A DNA stretch of 64,000 bases from Ceriagrion tenellum (lineage: Eukaryota > Arthropoda > Insecta > Odonata > Coenagrionidae). This document shows, piece by piece, positions 23,313-35,970 of the stretch; the stretch's first letter is position 1, and the number at the start of each line of letters is the position of its first letter. The notes under the pieces are model-generated. The model was not told the DNA's origin. It did no database searches and saw only the letters and a list, made by a program, of their open reading frames with translations. The stretch lies in NCBI GenBank assembly GCA_963169105.1, contig OY720643.1, forward strand, positions 19,130,373 to 19,194,372, given 5' to 3'. The position numbers were made by a program, and so were the translations under genes.

Positions 23313-24000
23313 AAACTCTTATGGCTGGGTCATTTGAAAAGGATTAACAGCATAAGATGGCCGGTACAAATTTTAGAATGGATTCCCACAGTGATGTGAG
23401 AGAGAGAGAAGCCTGCAATAAGTTGGAGGCAAGATGTTTGATGGGGCAAAGATCCCAAGAGAATGGGAATCAAAGAATGGAATGGAGACAGGGGACGGAG
23501 ACGCTGGAGACGGACCCTGTCGTAGAAAATCCGTGAAATATATAGCTAGGGAAGGCTCTGCTAAAAATTCCTTGAAAGCTGTTCTGTAGAACTTGAGGAA
23601 TTCTACAGAAATTGACTCCTTTTATTCAGAACTAGTTCCTTTTCTAAGGATCTGTACGGAACATGAGAGCCTGACTCTTCAGAACATATGTTCTGTAGAG
23701 TTATTTTCTGCAGAGCAAATTAACTCCTTACAAGCTGTTCTGTAGAACTTCGGAAACTCTACAGAAGTATGTGAGGTTACTGTTGACCACAGAACGTCCT
23801 AAGGTAGTCTGCAGAACATCCTAAGGTATTCTGTAGAACGTCGTAGTTAGTTCCATAAAATGGCGTTTCAATACTTTAAGGAATATCTACAAAACTTTTT
23901 AAGAAATTCTGTAGAAGTATTTATAAGGAAACTATCGTATACAGAATTTTTTAGCAGGGGAGGATAATGTTTTCAGAAGGGAGTGGGTAAATTTGTACTT
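23313..24000 (+). pseudogene. LINE C-terminal remnant split by a MITE
   Basis: The plus strand reads KLLWLGHLKRINSIRWPVQI, LEWIP, a stop, then KPAISWRQDV, a stop, GIKEWNGDRGRRRWRRTLS and a stop, reaching 23557. After the inserted element the same kind of sequence resumes as EDNVFRREWVNLY (from about 23960). The order W.GH..R, R.P..ILEWIP, SWR.D and W..RREW fits the tail of an insect RTE-like LINE. At least four stops are present. It differs from families A and B. Confidence 0.65.
23558..23957. mobile_element. 400-bp MITE rich in TTCTGTAGAAC palindromes
   Basis: The ends are inverted repeats, CTGCTAAAAATTC on the left (from 23558) and GAATTTTTTAGCAG on the right (to 23957). Inside, the palindrome-like word TTCTGTAGAA and its variants recur many times (near 23583, 23690, 23745, 23830 and 23906), each often followed by an inverted partner TTCTACAGAA. 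The phrase AGCTGTTCTGTAGAACTT occurs twice, about 162 bp apart. Flanks GGGAAGG and GGGGAGG suggest an imperfect target duplication of about 7 bp. It interrupts a LINE reading frame, so it arrived later than that LINE. Superfamily unknown; no transposase is encoded. Confidence 0.72.
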
Positions 24001-27000
24001 CTACATCAATTGGTTCCGTTCAAATACGATTTATCATGATGTCGGTTTCTGTGCTCTCTTCTTCTATCTCCTGTTAATGATTCTTGCTCTAACTCAGAGT
24101 AAATCCAGGTTTTGTATTTATATTTTATGCATTCGGCTTGTATAGTAACTCGGAAACTCCATTTTTCTCTTCCCTTGTTTATTGTTTTGACATACAATCA
24201 CAAACCGGATTGATAAAAAGAGAGAAGTGACAATGAGTAGATGAAATGCATTGGAAAAGATGATTCCGTCAGTTGTAGAAGAGCAACTGGTGAGTGATCA
24301 AAGGGACACAAGATGGCCATGGATCACGACGGTGATAAGAGACCTTAGTGACGATGAAAGCAGAAAATACTAGAATCCAAGAACCGCATATGAGGCCGGA
24401 AAGTATAAAAATTATTTATGACAAATGATAACAAATCATGAGGAACACCGGAAGATTGAGAATATCTAGATTGAATTCTGCTGCGAGGGAATTGATGAAT
24501 TTCTGGAGAAGGAAAAATACAGATAATATGTATAAGTTCATAAGGTTGTCATCTTTATGAGAAAAAAGAAAGTGTCATGATATCAGAGATCACGACGAAG
24601 AGATGTTAATAGATTAAGAAGATACGGACAACTTTTGGTAAGGAAGCATAAAAATATCTACTAAGGACATACACGCTTAAGGATCATCTGATGAAAAAAG
24701 GGAGTAGGTGGAAGAAGATGACGACCGAGGACATGGTATCTTTAGGAGTGAAATCAAGGTGGTGGGAAATAGACGTAGGTGGGAAAATAGGTGGGAAAGA
24801 TGACAGAGGAATTTGAGAAGAACATAATAATAAATGCAGTAACGAAAAAAAGAAAGACCGACCGACGTAAAGGTGACAAAACTCTGATCTTGGTGTACAA
24901 TCAGTTCAAATTACATGAAAATAAGCTGAATAGTTTCGGAAAATTGATAAAGGCCTCTTAGACAACAACTTTTGATTTATGAAGACAAAAGAAATAAAAG
25001 AGGCCTTACTCGTCACCGCAAATACGATACATGATGATAAAAGTATTACCAAAGAGTAATGTTTCAAAAGATGGCGTTATCTTTTATGCCCTTAATACCC
25101 TTTTTTACCCAAGTAAAACAATTTTACCTGCGAAATGTTATATGCCTACAACTCTCAAAATTCTCTTTCCATAATTGTGCATTGGAGGTGACGATATATA
25201 ATAATCTTTATATTTTAGTAGTTTTTCGCTTTTAAATTCCGTTCGTTCGTTGACAATGCGGACTTATAAATTATTCAGCATGATTTGTGAATGGTAGTCA
25301 CTTAAAGTAAGCCTCTTACTTGTGGGACCAAGATCCATGAAATATTTTTATTAATGCTCAGATTTATAGTAAGTATACTAAGTAAACACATCTGTTTTTC
25401 TCCGCAATATATTATATTTTTCCCATTTAACTTTTTTGCTCAATATGAGAACGGAAATAGATTTAAATCGCTTTCTATCTTTATGGAAATAGGCTATGAA
25501 TTTAGTATTTCAAAGATATTATATCTGTCTTTTAATATTACTGTTATTTCACACCAAATGAAATAATTTTAAGCTAAAAATGTTATCTGACTTAAGAAAA
25601 GCGTTGATAAATATTTTTTCTATTTAAAAAAATGTTACTGCAGTAATTTCTCCGTGATGAACCTTAAAATAGAGGGGTAAATGTTATTGCTTGAATAAGA
25701 TGAGTGTCAACGACTGATGTGTACGTACTTTTTATACACTAAAATTATCTAAAATGCCGTATAAAAGTGAAATTGCACAATTACATTTATGAAATGCTGT
25801 AAACTCCAACCGTGAACAGTTATTACTGTAATTAACTTTTGAATCATATTAGCTTTTCTTTGTCCTGCGGTGATAAATAGACTTGATTGGAGTTGAGTGA
25901 GAGGACTCGGATCGGAAACTTTAGTGAGAATGGAATGAAGAGACGAGCAAATCACTCAGAAGAGAATAGTTTCTTTTATCGTTCCCGGTCTGAACTGTCC
26001 CGCACCAGGATGTAACGACTTCCGTGCTCGTTTTTATGTTCGAGTGAACTTCGACCTTGCCTCGTGGTTCAGTACTTGGACATCTCAACTAATTTCCGGG
26101 ACTTCCTGATGTGTTTCGATCGTTTGTCGTGGCAGAGGTCGCCACAATCTTTTCATCCAAATCAACAAGCCACCGAATAAAAAAAAATTACGAAGTATAG
26201 AGGAGTGCAGGTGCCTTGGAGACATTCCGGGTGTATCTCCCGACGTCACTGTTTTTCTACTTAATCATGTCTAGCCTTATAGACTTTACTCCCTTCATTC
26301 CTTCTCCTGCTGTACACCCTCCCACCAGCCCCCAAGCCGCTTTTAAGCAATTACAGGACATTTGGAATGATAGAGAGAGAGAGAGAGTGATATTAGCCCC
26401 GAGTTCATATTTTTGTTTTATGGAGCCACATATTATTCCCCATGTCCCTCAATGTTATTTTCAAGTAATTGTTTTCTTTCGGCTATTGAAGACGCGTATT
26501 TAAGTAGCCGTGATAGTTTTTGAATAATCCTGGCCCAATTTTCAATCTTCGTTCCTTTAAATTCGATGATTCTAAACGTACTCAACATAATATCTGTGCG
26601 ACTCAGACGTGAAATTCTGCTTGAAAATATTTGAGGATTATATTGACAAATTTGAGTATAAAAGCTCTCGGTTACATTTTTAGGTATCTGGTTTTTATTT
26701 ATTTAGGAGGGAAAGGTGAAATGAGTGAGACAAAGTTTACTACTGTTTCTCCTCTGTCTTTACTATTAAAATTCTGTTAGATAAATACTTAACGTGCATT
26801 TTGATGAAATCATAGTAGTAACTCCAGTGGCCTACGCATGATTATTTAATTGAACTAATAAGCGAATGTAACAACTTAAGCCCCCTTCGTTCTGCCACCA
26901 TCCATTCATTGCCATTAATAAAGAAGGGTGTTAATAGAACCATTCGAAGTTAGCGCAGGGATATGATTATTACATTAATATGCGAAATTGACCATATTCA

Positions 27001-27349
27001 ATCGGTCAATATTCCGTTGGGTCGTCAAAAACAAAGCTCTTCAAGAGAAACTGCAGCGGCATAGTGATGGTTCTATGATAAATTATTGCTGAATAAATCA
27101 TTTAAATGATGCGATATTTGCTTAAAATACTACTGAAAACAGCCAATATCTTTGTTTGATGAATTATTTTTTTAATAACAATAAATTCTTTTCACGACAC
27201 TATCTACCCGATTCTGTAATGATTGAGCCTATAAATGACTTGCCCAGCTTGGCCTTGTGAAACACGTTAACGTGAATATATGCAAAATGTGTATGATAGA
27301 CGCCTAAACCCCATCCTTTGTTTGGTATGACTCGATAACCGTTACCAAA
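24001..27349. other. Long stretch, no recognised feature
   Basis: AT-rich DNA. The part from about 24230 to 25030 is purine-rich on plus and has a decayed-LINE look, but no motif could be placed. A short (GA)n tract lies near 26371. No gene is supported. Confidence 0.5.
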
Positions 27350-27439
27350 ATGTTTCAGTTTTCACCAGCCAATAAATCTTCTAGTTTATTATATTTTTAC
27401 GGTGAGGGTGTATCCTTTGCGAGGAATAATTGCGTCACC

Positions 27440-27660
27440 TTGGGAAGAATCATCAGCCCTATTTATTCTTACGCTTCCCCCCTCCCTCCTCCACCATCCC
27501 GGCGTTACGTCAATAGCCCTTCCCGCACGTGCAGAATGCCTCTCCTCCCGCCCGGCCCCTCTGGCAATGAGAGCCAGGGGAGAGAGCTTTTATCTCGGCG
27601 ACCCGACCCTTTTTGGTGTCCCATGGCGGAGACGCACACATCTTTTCAATCTTCGGACAA
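27440..27660. other. GC-rich island
   Basis: C-rich, CpG-containing segment including CCGGCGTTACG, CCCGCACGTGCAG and TCTCGGCGACCCGACCC. Open frames of 107 and 146 codons overlap here in different phases on plus, which marks them as composition artefacts. Role unknown. Confidence 0.3.
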
Positions 27661-28639
27661 GGACGGGAGCTGACTCGATTCTTCTCTTCCATTTTATAGG
27701 ATGTCTCTTATCTCTCTTTGCCCTCTTGAGAGTCATCTCCCATTCTCTTGTACTATGGGACTTTCAGAACTGCGGGGTGCAGCCATCGAGGCATTCAGAG
27801 CGATGCAATGAATATGGCCCAATTTCAAGGGTAAAAAATTAATTATCATAACAGTTGAAAGTGCACTTAAGATTTTAAATGACAATGAAAAATGTAGAAT
27901 GGACGTTGAGTAAACTTGCGAAGTTAAAGGCAAAACTAGCAGTGCAGAAAACATGGGCTTAATTCTTCGTAACTAACTCTGCCCAATTCCACGGCTTCGC
28001 CGTTATAAAAATAGGCTTGCAGTTTGGAACTTCTTCAACTGCAATTCCTTCATTTATTCATTTATGCTTGACTTATGATTGTAAGCAATCGACTCAAAAT
28101 TTAACCTCATGCATCCTCAACACAAATTGATATGATTTAGGTTAATGTATAATGTTTTCACTTATTCTCTTTTTCATGCAATTTCAGAGAGGAGGTGTAC
28201 AATTCACGTTTATTCTATAATCTTTGAATGACATGCCATTTAACTAGCGCCACCGATCAGAGATGCTATGCCGTTTTTCTTTAAGTTTTGATCCGATTAA
28301 TTTTTGCAGTCATGTCTTTCAGTTGGCATTATTTAACTTGGCCTGTTTGAAGTTGTTGAAAAAGTTCTGTGCCGGAAACTTAAAAGTGGTAGATTCTCAG
28401 CTGTAATATCGTAATGATTCATATATTTAAGCCCAGGAAAATTTTCTCAGCGAGTGTCAAAATATAAGAATATTTAGGATGTGTAATTCCTCTGCTTTGC
28501 CGTCCTTTCCTCTCCTTTGGAACCAGTTAATTTACCATTAACCTGTCTTTTTCTTCCCTTAATAGTGATTTGTGACAGCGAAAAACAAGCCCTCGGAACT
28601 AAGCTGTAATTGTGTATAATAATTTGAATTGAAGGGCGC
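27661..28639. other. No recognised feature
   Basis: AT-rich sequence between two GC-rich islands. Nothing recognised. Confidence 0.55.
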
Positions 28640-29015
28640 GTAGAGAATTAAAGTAATGGGCGCTGGATTTAAAGTTGAGGTTTTTCTTTCGTTTTTTCGA
28701 GTGGGGAGGAACAATGGAGGGAATGAGAGGGTTTGGGGCAAGGGTAAGGTTTGTGTTGCTAAGCGAGGGCGACTGGCCCTTGTTTGCGTCGTAAGGGAAG
28801 CGACCCTGCGGGCTGAAGGAAAGCGGAGGAGTGGGGTGGGAGAGGAGTGGATGGGCCATGGGGCCTCGGGAGGGTTGGAAGTGGGCAAAGAAGGGTTTAG
28901 AGAACCGTGGGTGGGAGATGAAGAGACGAGGAGAGCGGAGGAGTCGGCGGTGGTGTCCAAGCGACGATGGCGGGACTTGAAGAGCACCCCTCAGGGTGCG
29001 TCTCCGAAATCCTAG
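28640..29015. other. GC-rich island, G-rich on plus
   Basis: G- and CpG-rich. Open frames of 119 codons (plus) and 142 codons (minus) cover it on opposite strands and carry no domain. It abuts the truncated 5' end of a LINE family B copy. Confidence 0.3.
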
Positions 29016-29019
29016 ACCT

Positions 29020-29820
29020 CTCCCCTCGACTCTACTACTTCGCTCTGGTTAGGCCACACCTCGAATACACCACGAGCATTTGGGACCCTGGTCAAATAGA
29101 TTTAACCAAAAAATTAATAAAATACAAAGGAAAGCAGTGCGCTTCGTTAAAAACTGCTACGAGCCTATATATAGTGTCTCACGAATTTTAGAGGAATTAA
29201 GGTCGGAGCCCCTAGAGACTCGGAGGCTACACGCTAGGCATATTTTGCTTGATAAATTCAGAACTGATATTTTTCAGAGCAACATAGAGAATATTATCAT
29301 GACTCGTTACTACATCTCTCGGTCTGACAGATGCGATAAAATAAAAGAGATACTCTGCGGAAAAGATAGATAGAAAAACTTGTTCTTTCCGCGAACAATA
29401 AGCGACCATAATAAAAATTAAGCTCCACTAAATACAATCCTATAGTACACGTCATTTCATCTCCAAATAACGTACAGTCACTTCATAAAGTATGGCAAAA
29501 CACTACGCTAGCGGTTCGTATAGGTCGGATGTCGTAGCTCGAAATAAGTTGGCTATCCTGAACTATCTCTGGTGGATATGTCCCTCTTGACTTTCAATAA
29601 ATATCATACTGTACCTGGAAATGCTCATAGTCAACAGAGATGGCTCAGGATAGCCAACGTACTTCTAGCTTCGAAAGCCGACCTATACAAACCGCTAGCA
29701 TAAAGTGTCGCGATACTTTATGAAGTGACTGTACACATTTACACGGCTGGTGACCTAACACCCCCTGCCACACGCCGAAACGATGGCTCGCGGGGTATTA
29801 TGTAGATGTAGATGTAGACC
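29020..29820 (+). pseudogene. LINE family B copy 1 (jockey/CR1-like)
   Basis: Reading gives YFALVRPHLEYTTSIWDPGQ, a frameshift, then KAVRFVKNCYEP, ILEELRSEPLETRRLHARH, SRSDRCDKIKEILC and FFPRTISDHNKN before a stop near 29419. This is the C-terminal end of a jockey/CR1-type reverse transcriptase. The 3' untranslated region, with TTTACACGGCTGGTGACC and a GGGGTATTATG end, finishes in a (TGTAGA) repeat at about 29800-29818, a usual LINE tail. It is 5'-truncated near 29020 and carries an inserted MITE at 29475-29731. Two other copies of the family lie near 41.0 and 54.8 kb. Confidence 0.9.
29475..29731. mobile_element. 257-bp foldback MITE with TA target duplication
   Basis: Starts CAGTCACTTCATAAAGTA and ends with its exact inverse. 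The inverted similarity continues for about 105 bp from each end with scattered mismatches; GCTAGCGGTT and TTGGCTATCCTGA occur in both arms. Each end is flanked by TA (29473-29474 and 29732-29733). The other two family B copies have a single TA at this point, so TA was duplicated on insertion. TA duplication and a CAGT... terminus fit the Tc1/mariner superfamily. It is non-coding and must have been mobilised in trans. Confidence 0.88.
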
Positions 29821-30963
29821 CTATCTGTAGCCTTCCACCTTTCGACCGTGCCGCAGTAGTGTTCCCACTGAGTACATATAGATATATGAAATAAGTGGGA
29901 GACAAAAAAGTATGCTTACTCTTCTCCTGCAGAAGGATCACCAAGCAAGAAACGTCCAAAGTGAGATGTTGAAGTTTACTCGGCTTTCTCCCAGGTCAAA
30001 CTCTCCATCTTGGCCGACGTTTAAATGTATGAGTCGTCCATCGTTGTCAGACCCTGATGAAGTCAAGTTTAAACCTGATAACGGTGGACGAATCGTAAAA
30101 TAGGAAGTCTAGCTGCCTTTAACCTGAAGACATTCGAGTGAGAATATGCTAGCTGTATGGATCAGAGCTGAGCATTATGACCGGTAAAAATCTGGATAGG
30201 AGAAAATAAAGGCACTTGGATGAGGCGCGGACGATGGGTGGTGAAGATCAAATTGGACGTGTAGGATCCGACGCGAGGAAGTTTACAGTAGAACGTAAGA
30301 TGAGAAAACCATGTTGAAAACTATCAGAAAAGCATATTCCAGATCGTAGATTTACAAATTGGAGGTACATCGTTGGACATCGCTAGGATCGCACGCTATT
30401 ACGTCGTTTGGGTCGCATCAAGCCCTAGCAAGCAAGTAGGGAATGCATTAGTTATGTGATATTTCTTTGGAATTTGGATACCACTGCCATTCAAGAAATC
30501 AGTAGATAAGGGTAGATAATGTTTTTAGATGCTCCATTCATCCATCTGCATAGGCGGAAAGGATCCAAGTTCGCCCAAGACAAGACATTACATGTTGAAA
30601 ATGGTATGAGTTTCAACTTTCATTGAATAAATTGTTGCTAAATTTATTTATGCAGTTAACAAGATTGTGTTATCAAAATACAACTTTACTAAATATAGGG
30701 TGACTTCGATTTAGACACGGCAACAGTTGACAATAGCCAACTATCAAACGTAGCAGCCAGTGACCACCAAGTTGAGAAATGAAGTGAAACGCAGCCAAAA
30801 GCGGTTTTCGTATGAGCGTTAGTGGTAACAGAAATCGTCGCGATCGGCTATCGTCATGTACCAAACGGAACTTTGTTCCCTGGAACGTCCTCCTTTTATT
30901 AAAAGTCAACCAATGACCGGCCACAATATAAGAAACAATGACTTTGTAAGAAGTATAATTGAA
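29821..30963. other. No firmly recognised feature
   Basis: Unassigned sequence. CCTGATGA with a downstream TTTAAACC (about 30051-30074) faintly recalls the Penelope-like motif but lacks GAAAC and is not called. Confidence 0.45.
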
Positions 30964-31153
30964 GGTAAAGTACATTGGAAATAATGATCGACAAAACTTT
31001 TGTGACTTCCACAATTTATTTCCAAGTTACCGGCTGGTTGCAGCTTTCGAGCCATCTTCAAGATGATTGCTTGACAGCCAAAACCGTTCGAAGACTTTGA
31101 AATAAATTTTTGAAGTTATTAACGTCTTGTCGATCATTATGATGTCCTTTCAC
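30964..31153. repeat. Head-to-head palindrome of Penelope-like units
   Basis: Two diverged arms meet at about 31062. The left arm, read on minus, starts CTTGAAGATGGCTCGAAAGC (31043-31062), continues to GGAAATAAATTGTGGAAGTC, and ends GTCGATCATTAT. The right arm, read on plus, starts CAAGATGATTGC, passes GAAATAAATTTTTGAAG, and ends CTTGTCGATCATTATGATG. They are thus two copies of one unit joined 5' to 5'. The left arm keeps the [C/T]TGANGA...GAAA core; the right arm has lost it. The layout and size match the palindrome at 61578-61774. Confidence 0.7.
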
Positions 31154-31204
31154 CTAGTTTAAGCTTGATCTTTCGATATTATAGATTGGAAAGTCTAGCA
31201 AGGA

Positions 31205-31345
31205 TGATCAAGAGTCCAATGAATAGGTCAACTAAGAAATGTATGAAAAAGAAGAGCGAATACATTATAAGGGAGCTAGTAGAGGGCAGGTTAGATAGGA
31301 GGGATATTCAGCTAATCTTTGGACTGAAAGACCAATGATAGTGAG
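31205..31345 (+). pseudogene. Possible RTE-like LINE 3' remnant
   Basis: A short frame reads KKKSEYIIRELVEGRLDRRD and stops in GLKDQ. The DNA at the end, CTTTGGACTGAAAGACCAAT, resembles the end of the RTE remnant near 6420, CTTAGGATAGAACGACCAAT. The protein similarity itself is weak, so this is a tentative tail fragment. Confidence 0.3.
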
Positions 31346-33800
31346 TGGCCTTTAAAACCTGGTACAATGTCGTTTTTGTCAGTTAAACTTAAAGCCTGCC
31401 ATTTTACGTGGTTTCTAGATTTCAGTGCGGATTTTTCCTGATATATTTTATCAAGTTTTTCGTTATTTTTTCACAACTTATAAACAACCAAATGCGTTGA
31501 TAAGCATGTCAAACTATTCTAAAAGTCTTTGTTCTTTTGGGTTTTTAGGCGTTACGACTACTAAGATTATATCCCATCATCCAATCTAATACCTCAATCC
31601 AAATACTAACACAACCAAGTAACCGGAGGAAAGGTTTAAGCGCACAACGTATCGACTCACCAGGTGATTGTTCAATCATTTGCTGAACTCGCTAAATGAA
31701 CAGTTTCTATGAGAAATTGATTGTATTTATCAACATTTATGTGGAATGAATATTCACTTATGAGGTTTTATATCAGAGATAATGAATTATTGCGTTTTCG
31801 CGCGAAAAAAATGCATAATTATATTTGCACTATTATCATATTGCATTTTTCTATGGTTTGAGTGTTATTTTGGAAACTGTTGATTCGTAAGAATAACAAG
31901 TGACTTATTCGTGTAGAGCGCATCTTACTCAGAATTTTTATTTCTTCCGCAGCATTAAATGCTTCTTCGTACTTCATGGCAGTTAAATATTTAGTCATCG
32001 ATTCATTCATTAATCAATCGATACAGTCATTGTTTCATTCATTAATCAATGGCCTATCGGAAGGATCTATTAATTTTACCTCATACTTCTACCAAAAAAG
32101 TTTTAAAAGCATGTAACTCTTTATCATTTATTACTTATATATTTAGATGTTTCTTCCAGCAACAGCTTATAGATCAAAGCCATGAATACTTGGTTACAAG
32201 TATGGAAAACCGTGAAAACAGGACTGTCATTTGGTGTCCCCTCACTCATAATAGCGCTAATGTTCAGGATAGTTGAAATGGAATAGAGGAGTGGGGCGTA
32301 ATGGAATAGCATTGAGCGTGGGATGTGCTTTCCGTGGGCCTTTTATTTGCTCATATGGCGTGTCCTAGTTCTGTGCCGCTTCGGGGAGAATCAATGTGGG
32401 AGGAGGCTTCTAAATATTTTCACTTTTCCCGTTCGCTTTCATGGCCGAAATGAAATGTCAGTCTGGAATTTTTGGAGCTAAAACGTTCCTCAAGGACGGA
32501 AAATCGATTTACCGCTCTTTTAGTTTCCATAGCGCATCATTTTTACCGAGTTTCTCTTGAATTCATGGTGTATGTCCCAAAGTATAATAACTAATTCCCA
32601 AGAGCTTCATTTTCTTACCTTTGATAAATAATGCTTCATAGCAATATTCTTCTATGCTGGTCTTAATTACCATTTCAATTTGAATTCATTATGCATAAAA
32701 TGCATTGATTCTTTGTTTATTTAAATATTTAGAGGGCAGTAATTGCTTGTTGCTGCTTTCTATGTGCAGTAAAATCTGTATTAAGCGGCCAGTATTTTAA
32801 TCGCTTGTACGTACGGGAAATTCTTTCCGTTCTCGATAATATTGGTCGCTGACAGAGGTGATTGCTTATGGTAGATGGAGGGGTGGCGGAGGCATTTTTT
32901 GCCGTGTTTTCATCTACTCCTAAAAACAGTCCTTTTTATATGCCTATATATCGAAGAGTACTGCCCCGCCATACAGCCTGAAAATTTGAGAGAGAAATGT
33001 CTCAAGTCAGGTAGACGACGTGGTTGTTCATTGATCGGACTTCCCGATTTCAAATTCCGGGAAAAAAGTCCCTTTGTTCCCAAGCTGTGCGACTAATTTC
33101 ACTTCAAATCTTATCAAGAAACTTCTGATGGCTCTAGGAATGCTACTTGTCGTGTAGCCTCACTATTAGTACTTATTGAGCTCTGAACTCACCGACTGAA
33201 CCGGATTTTGGCATGATGACCGTGGTGTGGTTTGTTTACATATAAATACGTTCATGCGAGGACTTTTTTGGAATAGTTGTTACTTTCATATGCACAATTA
33301 TAACATTACTTGGGGAGTATAATAACAAAAATTTGGCAGCAGATAACTCCTTTTCTTAGAAAGAGAGAGAAATAGTATAACGTTAAAAAGAGGCTGATAG
33401 ACGTATTCGAATTAGGGTAGGTATTATGTACTGGTTGTGTTCAACAGTTGGCAATGGGAAAAGAATGATGTGTACGCGATGATTTTAGAATTAGTCTATT
33501 ATAAAAATATAAAGTATATTAGTTAAATGAATACTGGGTACAATGAACCTACCGAAGAAAAAATGTTAGTTAAAGATGAAGGACATTTACATCTTGACGA
33601 AGTAGACATCATGGGCATTATAGTCCCTCGCGGCATGTTATTCTCAGCCAGGTATTGCTAATTTTCCAGAGAGTATGTACTGTAAGAAATGATGACGCGA
33701 AAGATACCTCCATAATGGATTACTTAAACCGTTAATTGGTTATATAAAGGTATTGGTTGGAAGAGGTCTTAACCACCACCGCTTAATGCTTGTTATGTAA
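31346..33800. other. No recognised feature
   Basis: AT-rich DNA. ATTCATTAATCAAT occurs twice near 32002 and 32038 as a short direct repeat. The open frames are short and unassigned. Confidence 0.6.
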
Positions 33801-35695
33801 AACTACGAAAACTGATGTTACGTACCCTTCGTAGAGATATTTTCTCTAGGGGTTCATTTGGGAAGCCCTATGTCGATCACCCACGGCCCGTTTCCACGAA
33901 AACGCCTCCGGCTTACCATAAACCTCGCTCATTTTGTAATACCTTGACTTCGACCTTGAACTGTGGCTTCCTTTCAATGTTTAAAATGATTGAATAAACT
34001 TGAGTTCACTCGAGGGTTAAAACAATAAGGTCTGAATTTTAGAGATAGAAATACGCCACCTATACTTATAGTTAAATAATGGAGTTATTACTCAAGAGAT
34101 TTTTAGATTTATCCTGTACACAACAAAATATCTTCTAATATGCATTTGATATCCCCGTCTCTTAGAGAAATTCAATACCATTTGCAAGTATTACCCGAAA
34201 GTTCGGCTACCTGAGCAAAGTTTATATTAAGCTGGTTCAGCCTAAGGTTTCCTCTCCAGCTCTAGTTTCAAACAAATAACAATTTGTACACTCTGAAGCA
34301 TCAATCGGAGTTAATATTCTAAATACTATGATAGCAGCTCACATTTAAGCCTCCATCACAACATCTCCCCGAGTAATTGAAATGAGCATGCTGATGATTA
34401 TATTGACTAGATTGCGTAAAATGTCAATTGAGTCTTTTCCTCTCACAATCTGACAATATAAGTAACAGAACTGCCTGGAGCAATATCTAGAGTAACATTA
34501 ACATTCATATTTTATATAATAATATCACTCAGTAATGCGTCCGCAGGAGATGAATATTCATTAAAATATATTAGCAACAAGCTACCACATATCGCAATTA
34601 CGGTGAAAATAAGTCACTTAACGATTCCCTAAAAATCGCAGACTACGAATGTCATCGCTAAAACTACGCCCAGAAACTACGATGAAGATTGCCTTTAATG
34701 AAATAGTAACGCTTTGAAATCCTTTTTTTAATGGTACATTAACTTAGTTGAAAGATTGCCTTAAGGCTGCAAATTTAAGTGTTAACCTGACAGCAGTTTC
34801 TTTAATTTGAGGGTAACAGTGATACATTAATTTTTAGCCAGGCCACACTTTGTTCCTCTCACGTGACACTCTAAGCATCCACTGCTCACGGCACCACGTT
34901 AAGCTATGGATGAGGAAGGAAGTACTAAGGTTTTGCATCTTTATTACACACTTCACGCTACGAAATAGTCTTAAAAGGTCGCCGGCAGAGCCTTACTTTC
35001 AGCAAAATCATAAAGATTCATATAAAATGGAAACAGCCGATTTTAGGGCCAACTGTGAATTATATAACTTTGTAAGATTCTGAACAAAAAGGAAATTTTT
35101 CAATATTTTCAGAGAAACTTAAATCAATAATTAAAATTCAACAAATCTCTCAAAAATACGACCTCGTTGATGGTAATTTGAGAAGATGTATAATATATGT
35201 TACAGCGGGAGTTCATTCTTATTACTCCTCTAGTTCAATTTATAGCTCTCTTGTTTATAAACAACTAATTAATTTTAATGGCTTCAAAAGATCGAACGTA
35301 AACAAGATTTTACGCGGAAGAAAGGGATATGATGTAAACTCTAGAGTTGTTGACACACACACACACTCCGGCGCTACTGCGTAAATAACTATGAAGCATC
35401 AAAACAAGGTAAAGACTTTAAATTAAACTTAAAATTGTATCATTTTTTTCATTAGGATTTCCACTAAATGATGACCTAGACCTCAGACTAAAAAACACCA
35501 CTTCGGAAAGATGTGTGCGGAAAAGGGGTGGGCTATTACTCTCGTTACCTATTGTATAGATGAAAATAATTGGTAAATTATGTTAACCATATGAGGGGAC
35601 AGTAGCGGCTGAGTGTTTTTGTCCTGTGAACCCGACGCGCTCATAGTGATGATCATTCCTCGGATAAATTCTCTTCTTTCTCATATACCTACGGC
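33801..35695. other. No recognised feature
   Basis: AT-rich DNA with a short (AC)n tract near 35352. Nothing else recognised. Confidence 0.6.
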
Positions 35696-35970
35696 TGATG
35701 AGAATTCTGGGTTGGCATCTCCGGGCTCTTCTCACATCCAAGTATCACTCCTTCTTGAGATGGCAGTGACTTCCCGAGGTCATTAAGGCCCCAGGGTTTT
35801 TCTTTTCCTTCTCCCTGGGGAGGCATTACGTACCCCCCCCCCTTCCACCTCCTGCGGCTCGAAGACAGTTTTGCGCCTCCCGAGCGAAACTGCTGCCCTC
35901 TCGCACGGGCTAACATTGCGACACCCGAGTCCTTCACTCTCCTCAGGAGAGGCGAATGTAGGACGTAAAT
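35696..35970. other. GC-rich island
   Basis: C-rich on plus with a run of about eleven C near 35825 and several CpG. A 105-codon minus frame covers it but has no domain and is composition-driven. Confidence 0.3.

Noticed and set aside
27402..27842. 146-codon plus-strand open frame
   Set aside because: A second long frame overlaps it in another phase, and the sequence has no recognisable domain or splice context.
30040..30085. CCTGATGA followed by TTTAAACC
   Set aside because: Lacks the GAAAC box and any stem, so it was not counted with the Penelope-like motifs.
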